From contig NZ_OY781114.1 in NCBI RefSeq assembly GCF_963676485.1, forward strand, positions 1,116,001-1,180,000: a stretch of DNA of 64,000 nucleotides, in the 5' to 3' direction. The stretch comes from an uncultured Cohaesibacter sp. (GTDB taxonomy: Bacteria > Pseudomonadota > Alphaproteobacteria > Rhizobiales > Cohaesibacteraceae). Positions 55,149 through 63,080 of this stretch are shown here, piece by piece; the stretch's first letter is position 1; each line of letters opens with the position of its first letter. The notes under the pieces are model-generated. The model searched no databases and was not told the origin of the DNA. It was given only the letters and a program-made list of their open reading frames with translations. Made by a program: the position numbers and the translations under genes.

Positions 55149-56981
55149 ATGACCTTTACCCATGTTGATGCTGCTTCAGATCAAACCAGAGCTTCAGAGG
55201 CTGCGACAGCTCTGAAAATTCTTGTCGCTGAAGATAGCTCTATCACCCAGGATCTGCTGAAACTTGTCTTGCAGCAACGCGGCCACACCATAAAAATCGT
55301 AGACAATGGGGAAGAGGCTCTTTCTTCCCTTTTGACCGGGGCATTTGATCTGGTTTTGCTGGATTTCCATATGCCCAAAATGACCGGAATTGAGGTTCTC
55401 TCACGTTATGAAGAAGCAGAGCCGCACCAGCCACGGCCGCACTTTGTCGCAATAACGGCGGACGTAGACGGCTTGATGGCACATAAGGAAGATAGCGAGC
55501 AGTTTGATGCCATCTTGCCCAAGCCTCTCAATATTCAGGAAATCCTGTCGATCATTGATGAGGTGCTTGCCGGGGGGACAAGCCAGAGCCAAGCGCCCCA
55601 GCCCCCGGACGGTGAACAATCCAACGCCCCCTCCCCGCCCAAGGCGCCAGCTTCCGGCTCGCCCCGGCCCGGGCCAGTTTTTGCGGAAGGATTTCGCTGC
55701 CTGCGATGGCCAGATGATTTCGCCCAAAGTGAACCCAGACAGCGGACGCTCAAGCTTCTGGCCGACAACACCGCGTTTGACGCGATCATCATAAGCCAAC
55801 CCATCGAAATCCATGCTCTGCGATTCCTATGGCAGATGCGCGGGCTGCATCTGCTTCCCCTTATCGACACGGCGGGGTCTCTTGGAGCGGTAGCGGATAT
55901 CAATGCCACCTCCCTTGCGACACAGGCCGACGGCGCTCTAGCACGCATCATCGACGGCTTCCACACGCGTCGTGCATTGGTCCATCGAGGAATAGTGAAC
56001 AGCGACACCCTGTCTGACAAGCTATTGGCACGGCTCTTCGTTGCGGATCGGTCTCTCGAACCGCACTATTCAAGCCAGTCGCGAAGCGGCGTGACTTTCA
56101 ATATCCCACTAGACAGCGACACCGTTTTGCATGAAGCCCGCAAGCTGCAACAGAGTGGCTTTCTGCATGCCCGCTTCTTTGATCGCTTCCATATCTGCAA
56201 CAATTGCAGCAGCGCCCATTTCAATATCCGGGAAGAATGCCCCTCCTGCCATGCATCAAACCTGAATGAGAGCGCTTATATCCATCACTTCAAATGCGCA
56301 CATCAGGCGCCCGAGGCCGACTTTGTGCAGGGAGACGAACTGATCTGCCCCAAATGCCGACAAAGCCTGCTGCATTTTGGCAGCGACTATGACAAGCCCG
56401 GCCTTGTGGTGACCTGCAAAAGTTGCGGTCATACGACATCTGAGCCAGATGTGGGCTTTGTCTGCCTGGACTGCCAGAGCCGCTTCAGTGGTGATGCGGT
56501 GGAGACCCGGGACGTCTATCATTATCACCTGCAGGAAAGGGCGCGCGACTATTTGCGCATCGGGCCGAGCTATCTGGGCGTAACGGAGAGCATTCTGAGC
56601 TTTTCAGATCTGCCACTCGACATCATCGTATCGCTGAATGAACAGGCCAAGCGCTTTAATGAACAGGGCGAGTCCTTTGCCCTTCTTGAAATCCGCTATC
56701 AGAATGCACTTGAGCTGGAGCGGCATTCCGGGCCGCGCCAGTTCATGCAAATCCGCGAGCTGTTTATCGAAACATTGCGCGGTATCTTCTCGTCTGTTCT
56801 TGGCCCCGAAGGCCACAGGATCGTCAAGGGACACAGCTCAGATTTCGCCATTCTCAAGAAAACGGAGCCCGATGACATTCGCTCGGCTCTGGCTGGTATC
56901 ATAGAGCAGGCAAGCCAGCCCTTGAGGCTTGATCCCGGCATCCAGATCACGGTTTTCGGGCCGGGAGACCTGTTCACATGA
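55149..56981 (+). CDS. Receiver protein with TackOD1-like zinc ribbon and degenerate GGDEF domain
   Basis: A 610-residue multidomain regulator. A receiver domain (about residues 22-140; Asp in LVLLDFHMPKMTG, Lys in ILPKPLN) leads through a Pro-rich linker (about 145-178) into a middle region of unknown fold. A zinc-binding part follows with repeated CxxC pairs (CNNC, CPSC, CPKC, CKSC, CLDC, about 350-445). It resembles the TackOD1 output domain, recalled from memory. The last 120 residues look like a GGDEF fold whose signature has become GHSSDF (about 561-566), so cyclase activity is unlikely. Its stop overlaps the glycosyltransferase start by four bases, so it probably controls that enzyme. 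Confidence 0.8.
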   Translation: MTFTHVDAASDQTRASEAATALKILVAEDSSITQDLLKLVLQQRGHTIKIVDNGEEALSSLLTGAFDLVLLDFHMPKMTGIEVLSRYEEAEPHQPRPHFVAITADVDGLMAHKEDSEQFDAILPKPLNIQEILSIIDEVLAGGTSQSQAPQPPDGEQSNAPSPPKAPASGSPRPGPVFAEGFRCLRWPDDFAQSEPRQRTLKLLADNTAFDAIIISQPIEIHALRFLWQMRGLHLLPLIDTAGSLGAVADINATSLATQADGALARIIDGFHTRRALVHRGIVNSDTLSDKLLARLFVADRSLEPHYSSQSRSGVTFNIPLDSDTVLHEARKLQQSGFLHARFFDRFHICNNCSSAHFNIREECPSCHASNLNESAYIHHFKCAHQAPEADFVQGDELICPKCRQSLLHFGSDYDKPGLVVTCKSCGHTTSEPDVGFVCLDCQSRFSGDAVETRDVYHYHLQERARDYLRIGPSYLGVTESILSFSDLPLDIIVSLNEQAKRFNEQGESFALLEIRYQNALELERHSGPRQFMQIRELFIETLRGIFSSVLGPEGHRIVKGHSSDFAILKKTEPDDIRSALAGIIEQASQPLRLDPGIQITVFGPGDLFT

Positions 56982-58243
56982 TAGGGTATCTGGTTGAAGG
57001 GTTCGACTTTCTCACAGCGCAAACACCGGCGGGCCTGATGACGCTCTACTGGTTTGTTCTGCTGTTTGAACTACCCCGCTATGGGGTTGCCTTTCTGGTT
57101 GCCGCACTCTTCATTCGCAGCCGTCCCTGTTCCAGCGAACCACTTGAGTGGACTGGAAGCGTCTCGGTCATCATCGCCGGGCACAATGAGGAAAATGCCA
57201 TTGAGCGCTGTGTGCGCAGTCTTTGGGAGCAGAGCAGGAAACCCGACGAAATCATTGTCGTCAGCGATGGATCGACCGATGGCATGGTGCGCACTGTTCG
57301 TTCTCTGCAGCGGGAGGGGTTGGTTCAGAAAGTGCATGGCACCGATCTGCGTGCAGGCAAAGCTGCAGCCGTCAATCTGGCAGCGCAACTCTGCGCTGGC
57401 GACGTGGTGGTCAATGTGGATTGTGATTGCTCCTTTGATCGCCACGCACTCAAGGAAATTGTGTCTCCTTTCGCTTCCCCCAATGTTGGTGCGGTGGCGG
57501 GGAATATCCTCATCCGCCATCAGGAACGCAGCTTATGGACGGGCTTTCAGGCCATTGAATATCTGGTCAGCATCTCACTGGGCAAGCGCGCTCAGGATAT
57601 GGTCGGCTTGGTTTCCTGCGCATCCGGGGCCTTTAGCGCTTTCCGCAAAAGCGCGATTGAGGCCGTTGGCGGGTTGGATGCCGGTGGCGGGGAGGATCTG
57701 GATGTCACCTTGCGCCTGCGCAAAGCCAACTGGGCCATCGGATTTGCTCATGAAGCCATTTGCTACACAGATCCGCCGGATTCCGCTCGGGCTCTCGTCA
57801 AACAGCGCTTTCGCTGGGAACGCGACGCCATCCGACTGCGCTATCGCAAGCATGGAGCATTGATGAATCCCTTCTCCCGCAGCTTCAAACCATTGGAACT
57901 GTTTCACGAGATGGAATTCCTGCTGCTCAACGTGATCGCCGCCCTCTCCCTGCCTTTCTATTTTCTCTGGATGTTTGCCACCTATGGGGATTTGGCCATT
58001 CCCATTCTGCTGGGTGCGCAGTGCGGCTTGATGCTGTTTGACTTTGTTCTTTTCCTGTTGGCCGCCTGGGCAACACCCAAGGCCCATGCCTTGCAGCTGG
58101 TGCCGTATCTTTTGGGATACAGCGTGTTGTTTAACAATTTTCTGCGCTTTGTTCGGCTTCTGGCCTATGGGCAAGAGTGGATCTTCCGCAGCTCCTACCA
58201 AGACAATTATGTCCCCGACAAGGTTCATAAGGTGAGGGAATGA
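56978..58243 (+). CDS. Processive family 2 glycosyltransferase, membrane bound
   Basis: A 421-residue inverting glycosyltransferase resembling PgaC-type polysaccharide synthases. An N-terminal membrane helix (about residues 20-46) precedes a GT-A domain with VSVIIAGHNEE, the UDP-sugar site VVSDGSTDG, the metal DxD-type NVDCDCSFD, the catalytic GGGEDLDVTLRL and the processive-enzyme QRFRWERD (QxxRW). The C-terminal part has several membrane segments. It should polymerise a sugar at the inner membrane and thread the chain through. It overlaps the REC/zinc-ribbon gene by four bases and is followed by an HlyD-like gene, so all three act together. The sugar is unknown. Confidence 0.9.
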   Translation: MIGYLVEGFDFLTAQTPAGLMTLYWFVLLFELPRYGVAFLVAALFIRSRPCSSEPLEWTGSVSVIIAGHNEENAIERCVRSLWEQSRKPDEIIVVSDGSTDGMVRTVRSLQREGLVQKVHGTDLRAGKAAAVNLAAQLCAGDVVVNVDCDCSFDRHALKEIVSPFASPNVGAVAGNILIRHQERSLWTGFQAIEYLVSISLGKRAQDMVGLVSCASGAFSAFRKSAIEAVGGLDAGGGEDLDVTLRLRKANWAIGFAHEAICYTDPPDSARALVKQRFRWERDAIRLRYRKHGALMNPFSRSFKPLELFHEMEFLLLNVIAALSLPFYFLWMFATYGDLAIPILLGAQCGLMLFDFVLFLLAAWATPKAHALQLVPYLLGYSVLFNNFLRFVRLLAYGQEWIFRSSYQDNYVPDKVHKVRE

Positions 58244-58309
58244 TGAGCCCGCATTTTCTCATGGCAAACAGAAACAAGGATCTGACTTTTAAAAAGGGAG
58301 GCTTCCCCC

Positions 58310-59302
58310 ATGCGCAGCCTTAAAAAGCGCCCTCGCTCTGACAATCTGGCCAATCAGAAAAGAAGCCATTCCACATCTTATGGACGCTACATCTATCTAT
58401 CCATTCTGATAGCGATCGCGGTCAGTTTGACCAATTATATGTGGGGAGACCTGATCATGCTGCGAGGGGATGGCCTGGTGTTGCGGGACAAGGCCATGCT
58501 GGCGGCAAGCTATACCTCGCGAGTGGAGAAAGTATTCGTTGAGGAAGGCCAGACGGTCAACAAAGGCCAAGTGCTCATGCATATCGAATCCTCCGAGCAA
58601 CTGGAGCGCCTTGCTGATCTCTCCACGCGGCAGGCCGATCTGACGCAGCGGGCGGCAGAGTTCAAGCTGCGGATGCAGATTGCCAATCGCCTATTGCCGC
58701 TGGCCCGGCAAAGGGAAGCGCAGACCACAAAGCTGCTGAATCTGGTCGGAGACCTGCAGCGCAAGGGAAACTTGACGACGTCCCGTTACGAGGAAATTCT
58801 CAAATCCAGTTTTGATGCAAGCTCGCATCTGGTCAGGCTCACGGTGGATCTGGACATGCTATCCGAGCAGATCGGGACTTTGGAAGCAGCGCAAAAGGAT
58901 GCGGCTGCTGCGTTGGCCAAGCTCAAGGCGCATTATTCCGACGGCATGATCACGGCGTCCGTCTCGGGCACGATTGGCACCGAGGTCCCCTCCCCCGGTG
59001 CTGTGTATCGAACGGGAGACCCGATCCTGTCAATTTATTCAGGAGAGGCCTATATTCTGATGTATCTGCCGCGCCGCTATCTTTTCAGTATTGAACCGGG
59101 CATGGAGGTGGAGGTTTCAAACGAGCGCACGAATGTGCGCGGTGTGATTGATTCCATCTTGCCCTTATCGGATGCGTTACCAAAGGAATTCCAGAATAGT
59201 TTCAAGCCGATGCAGCGTAATCAATTGGCAAGGATCAAGCTCGATGATAGCGCGCCTTTCCCCGTTTATGAGAAGGTGCGTATCTCGCGCCTCAATTGGT
59301 AG
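58310..59302 (+). CDS. HlyD/Alg44-like membrane fusion protein
   Basis: A 330-residue periplasmic adaptor. A basic N-terminus, one membrane helix (about residues 27-45), a lipoyl-type beta segment (DGLVLRDKAMLAASYTSRVEKVFV) and a long coiled coil (about 100-205) precede a second lipoyl-like half (SVSGTIGTEVPSPGAVYRTGDPIL) and a beta-barrel region. ATG 58310 follows GGGAGG. It likely guides a polymer or other substrate across the periplasm. It lacks an adjacent ABC or RND partner but sits behind the glycosyltransferase, so an Alg44-like polymer-export role is the best reading. A PilZ domain is not visible. Confidence 0.8.
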   Translation: MRSLKKRPRSDNLANQKRSHSTSYGRYIYLSILIAIAVSLTNYMWGDLIMLRGDGLVLRDKAMLAASYTSRVEKVFVEEGQTVNKGQVLMHIESSEQLERLADLSTRQADLTQRAAEFKLRMQIANRLLPLARQREAQTTKLLNLVGDLQRKGNLTTSRYEEILKSSFDASSHLVRLTVDLDMLSEQIGTLEAAQKDAAAALAKLKAHYSDGMITASVSGTIGTEVPSPGAVYRTGDPILSIYSGEAYILMYLPRRYLFSIEPGMEVEVSNERTNVRGVIDSILPLSDALPKEFQNSFKPMQRNQLARIKLDDSAPFPVYEKVRISRLNW

Positions 59303-59363
59303 GACAAGGCTCACACCAAGCCTTGCCCGTGCGTTTGCCAAAGGCTCACAGACCTGCACAGCC

Positions 59364-60884
59364 TTAGGACTGAGGTTTTTTCTTTGGTTTTCGGAGCAAT
59401 AGCAGAAGCGGAATAGAGACAAGGCTCAAGGCTGCCATCAGCCAGAAGTCGTCAATATAGCTCAGCATCGCCGATTGCTGGGTTACCAGCGCATTGACCC
59501 GGTAGATGGATGTCAGAGCACCGGTGAGAAGGCCCGGGGCATGCTGATGCACAGCGTCAGACGTCATCGTAATACGGCTGGCCAATTCTGCATGATTTAT
59601 CTGCATCATATGGGTGAGCACCGCCGAGACCACTGACACCCCGATCCCCTGCCCCATATTCCTTACAAGCGCATACATGGCCGTTCCATCACCACGCAGC
59701 TTTGGCGAAAGCGTAATGAAGGCCATGGTGGAAAGCGGCACGAAGATGAAGCCCATACCAAAGCCCTGCAATGCCCCCGTCAGGATGATTGGCCAGGAAT
59801 TCATTTGCAGGTTGAAGCCCGTCATCATCCAGAGCGAGACTGTCATCACCAATGCGCCGAAGACCATCATCAGGCGCAAATCGACCCGGTGGCTCAGCCG
59901 TCCGACAAGCATCATGGCAACCATCGAGGCCAGCCCCCTTGGCGCCATAAGCTCACCTGACGAGAGCACGGAATAGCCAAGGAAATTCTGCAACAATGGC
60001 GGCAGAAGCGCCAGACCCGAGAACAGGGACAGGCCGATAAGGAACATGACGACCGATGCCAACGCAAAGTTTGGGTCCTTGAAGATGCGCAGATCAACAA
60101 AGGGGTTCTTTGCCGTGATCGAATGGACCAGATAGACCCAGAGACCGGAGATGACCAACCCAAGCTCGATCCATGTTTCGATGCTTTCAAACCAGTTGTT
60201 GTCCGAGCCCCGGTCCAGCATCAACTGCAGTGAGCCAACACCGAGCGCCAACATGGCAAAGCCGAAAAAGTCAAAACTCCGCTTCCGAACGTCAGTGTTT
60301 GGCATATAGACGAGCAGCATGACGAGGCAGAGGATACCAACGGGCACGTTCACCAGAAACACCCAACGCCAGTTGACACTTTCGGTCAACCAACCGCCAA
60401 GCGTTGGCCCGATGATCGGCGCAACCATGATACCCATGCCATAGATCGCCATGGCTTGTGCAAGACGTTCCTTGGGATTGATATTCATGATCACTGTCTG
60501 AGCCAGCGGCGCAATCATGGCGCCGCACAGCCCTTGCAGAATGCGAAAGGCCACCATCTCGCCAAGGCTGGTGGCGATACCACACAGGGCCGAGGCCACC
60601 GTAAAGCCCATAACAGCAAAGAGAAACAACGGCTTCTGACCGATCCTGTCGCTGAGCCAGCCCGTGATGGGTGTGGCGATGGCCGAGGCCACGATATAAG
60701 AGGTCAGCACCCAGTTGATCTCATGCTGCGCAGCGCCCAGCGATGCGGACATATGCGGCAGGGCAACGTTGGCGATGGTCGTATCGAGCACCTGCATGAT
60801 CGTAGCCAGCATCAGCCCGATAGTCAGCAGCGCCCTATTGGCGACAACCACAGCAGGTTGTGAATCCGAAACGGTGTGAGACAT
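59364..60884 (-). CDS. emrB: DHA2-type MFS efflux permease, EmrB family
   Basis: A 506-residue proton-drug antiporter with 14 predicted membrane helices. The family motifs include VLDTTIANVALPHMSASLG, the motif A-type GWLSDRIGQKPLF and the central GPTLGGWLTESVNWRW motif C region. It works with the periplasmic adaptor EmrA and an outer-membrane channel to expel drugs. ATG 60884 follows GGGGAAC. It is the last gene of the marR-emrA-emrB operon, 52 bases after emrA. Confidence 0.94.
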   Translation of the reverse strand: MSHTVSDSQPAVVVANRALLTIGLMLATIMQVLDTTIANVALPHMSASLGAAQHEINWVLTSYIVASAIATPITGWLSDRIGQKPLFLFAVMGFTVASALCGIATSLGEMVAFRILQGLCGAMIAPLAQTVIMNINPKERLAQAMAIYGMGIMVAPIIGPTLGGWLTESVNWRWVFLVNVPVGILCLVMLLVYMPNTDVRKRSFDFFGFAMLALGVGSLQLMLDRGSDNNWFESIETWIELGLVISGLWVYLVHSITAKNPFVDLRIFKDPNFALASVVMFLIGLSLFSGLALLPPLLQNFLGYSVLSSGELMAPRGLASMVAMMLVGRLSHRVDLRLMMVFGALVMTVSLWMMTGFNLQMNSWPIILTGALQGFGMGFIFVPLSTMAFITLSPKLRGDGTAMYALVRNMGQGIGVSVVSAVLTHMMQINHAELASRITMTSDAVHQHAPGLLTGALTSIYRVNALVTQQSAMLSYIDDFWLMAALSLVSIPLLLLLRKPKKKPQS

Positions 60885-60936
60885 GCCTGTTCCCCTTGCA
60901 AACCGGACGCCCGAATGGCGCCCGTTGCCTATTCCC

Positions 60937-62109
60937 TTAAATGCCTGAAAGTTTATCCAGCGTAGACTTGCCTGTGTCGACGCTGACCACGGCGCTCATA
61001 CCAGAGCGCAAGTTCGCGGTTTGCGGCGCTTTCTCCAGCTCTATCCGAACCGGCACGCGCTGCACGACCTTCACCCAGTTGCCCGTTGCGTTCTGCGCGG
61101 GGATCAGAGCGAATTCGGCACCCGTGCCTGCACTGATGCTGCTCACCTTGCCATCGAAATGGGTATCCGGATAAGCGTCGAAAGTCACATCCACCGGCAT
61201 GCCGACCTTGATCCCTTCAAGCTGTGTTTCCTTGAAGTTGGCTTCCACCCAGGTATCATCAGTTTCAAACAGGCTGGCCATGGCGCTCCCCGTGGTCACG
61301 AACTGGCCCACATTCATGTCATCAACCTGCGCAATGACACCGGCGCTGGGAGCCTTGACCGTGGTCTTGGAAAGATTGCGTTCAGCCAGTTCCAGCTTGG
61401 CAAGCTCTGTCCGGACCATCGGATGCTCATCCGTTGGAATGGACGGATCACCACCAAGAGCTGCCCTTGCGCTCTCCACCTGCTGTTGCGCTTTGGTCAC
61501 CGCATTCTTGGCCGACAAAAGGGAAAGCTTGAGTTCATCCAGCTTGGAACTGGAAGCGATGCCCTTTTCTGCCAGAATGGCGCTGCGATCATAGAGCTCC
61601 TGCTGAACAGCAAGGGTATCCCTGGCTGAATCCAGCGCAGCCTTAGCGGTGTGGAAGCTCACCTTGAGCTGTTCAACATCCAGACGTGCTTTGCCAAGAG
61701 CGGCTTTGGCTTCGTCCACGGCGATCTGAAACGGCTCAGGATCCAGAGTGAACAAGACTTCGCCAGCCGAAACATGCTGATTATCCTTGACGCCCACAGA
61801 GGCGATCCGGCCCGAAATATCCGCCGAGATGGCAACCTTTGTCTGATGCGCATAGGCATTGTCGGTTTCTTCAAACCGTCCCCCGGTCAGCCAGACCCAA
61901 AGCCCGCCAAGCACAATGAGCAATGGCACGGATACCATGAGCATAAGACGGCCTGGCCTTTTCTTGCCAGTGGCTTCAGCCGGATTTTCTTCGGATTGCG
62001 ACATCGGCGCGGAAGCAGGAATGCGGTCCTCACTCTCAGGAGTGGACGCATCACCTTCAATCTTCAATTCGGTCACATTGTCTGCAACCTTTGAGGTGCG
62101 AGCACTCAT
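60937..62109 (-). CDS. emrA: EmrA-type membrane fusion protein
   Basis: A 390-residue HlyD-family adaptor with a cytoplasmic N-terminus (about residues 1-50, acidic), one membrane helix (LMLMVSVPLLIVLGGLWVWL, about 53-73), lipoyl halves around a coiled-coil hairpin (about 120-230) and a beta-barrel end. The ADISGRIASVGVKDNQHVSAG segment is typical. It connects EmrB to an outer-membrane channel. ATG 62109 overlaps the marR stop by four bases, showing co-translation. Confidence 0.94.
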   Translation of the reverse strand: MSARTSKVADNVTELKIEGDASTPESEDRIPASAPMSQSEENPAEATGKKRPGRLMLMVSVPLLIVLGGLWVWLTGGRFEETDNAYAHQTKVAISADISGRIASVGVKDNQHVSAGEVLFTLDPEPFQIAVDEAKAALGKARLDVEQLKVSFHTAKAALDSARDTLAVQQELYDRSAILAEKGIASSSKLDELKLSLLSAKNAVTKAQQQVESARAALGGDPSIPTDEHPMVRTELAKLELAERNLSKTTVKAPSAGVIAQVDDMNVGQFVTTGSAMASLFETDDTWVEANFKETQLEGIKVGMPVDVTFDAYPDTHFDGKVSSISAGTGAEFALIPAQNATGNWVKVVQRVPVRIELEKAPQTANLRSGMSAVVSVDTGKSTLDKLSGI

Positions 62110-62570
62110 TTATGTGGTTCCTTGTTTTCGTGAGACATCTCTATCAACTGATCACGTATACTTCTCAGGCTGCCCATCAGGATTTCCTCATGGCCTTCTT
62201 CCAGATTGCCTAGCACCTGATCAAACAGGGCGCGGCTGACGGAGCGCGCATGCGTAAACAGCTCGTTCCCTTCCGGTGTACTGGTCACGAGTTTGGCACG
62301 ACTGTCGGAAGGATCCTGAACGCGTTTCACCAAACTGCGTTTCTCCAACCGGTCCAATATGCCGCTGATGGTCATTGGATCACTGTCGATGGCGTGCGCC
62401 AATGTGGCCTGAGACAAACCATCAGGGTGATGGGAAAGATATCCGATCACGCGCGTTTGCTGCAAAGTCAGGCCGAATGATTTCGACTGCTCTTCATACC
62501 TTCTGCGAAAAAGCCGGGATACTTCGAAAAGGAGGTAGCCCACATGCTGTTCGGCTTCCTTAATATTCAT
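62106..62570 (-). CDS. MarR family repressor of the emrAB operon
   Basis: A 154-residue winged-helix regulator (TLQQTRVIGYLSHHPDGLSQATLAHAIDSDPMTISGILDRLEKRSLVKRVQDPSDSRAKLVTSTPEG). It is first in an operon with emrA and emrB and should repress it until a drug binds, like EmrR. ATG 62570 has GAGGG upstream. A 41-base near-palindrome ends 17 bases upstream and is its likely operator. Confidence 0.93.
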   Translation of the reverse strand: MNIKEAEQHVGYLLFEVSRLFRRRYEEQSKSFGLTLQQTRVIGYLSHHPDGLSQATLAHAIDSDPMTISGILDRLEKRSLVKRVQDPSDSRAKLVTSTPEGNELFTHARSVSRALFDQVLGNLEEGHEEILMGSLRSIRDQLIEMSHENKEPHK

Positions 62571-62586
62571 TCAGCCCTCAAGATAT

Positions 62587-62627
62587 CAGATCATATGTGT
62601 ACTTACAATAAGTGCATATATGATCTG
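62587..62627. promoter_or_regulatory. 41-base near-perfect palindrome, MarR operator candidate
   Basis: CAGATCATATGTGTACTTA (62587-62605) and TAAGTGCATATATGATCTG (62609-62627) are 19-base arms around CAA; 17 of 19 pairs match and the other two are G-T. It lies just upstream of marR. It may bind one or two MarR dimers, or form an RNA hairpin near the start of the message. Confidence 0.65.
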
Positions 62628-63080
62628 GTTTTCCCGCAAGTCAATGCAGAAGAGCTTGCATTTTCTGCATAGCACCTGTGACGTCGGGTTTAAGGCACAC
62701 CGTAGGCCAAACGAGATTCTTAAAATCATTCAAAGAAAGCCAGGGGCCCTTTCCCAAACCTTTTACACTGGTTTTCCTTGCAGGAAGGCAAAATCCTGAA
62801 ACGTTTCGAGCTGACTGTTTCTGCAAAGTAACGTATACATTTATAAATTAAAATTATATTTGGTATTCATTTTTCTTGATATATCCAATTTATGAAGTCA
62901 ATATTATCTAATTAAACCAGTTTGGTATACTTTTTAGAATCCAAATTGCGGCCAGATCTGTTGGAGGACAATGCTGGCCACCCAGCAACATTGCTTCAGT
63001 CAGACGCCTCGTCAGGATGTGCACAGCGCATCCGCAAGTCGGGCCTCTCTGAGCAATTCATGAATTAAGGAGGAGAAAGA
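62628..63080. other. Gene-free region before the amidohydrolase gene
   Basis: No gene is supported in these 453 bases. The AT-rich part at about 62,830-62,940 is the likely promoter area for the amidohydrolase gene. Confidence 0.4.
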
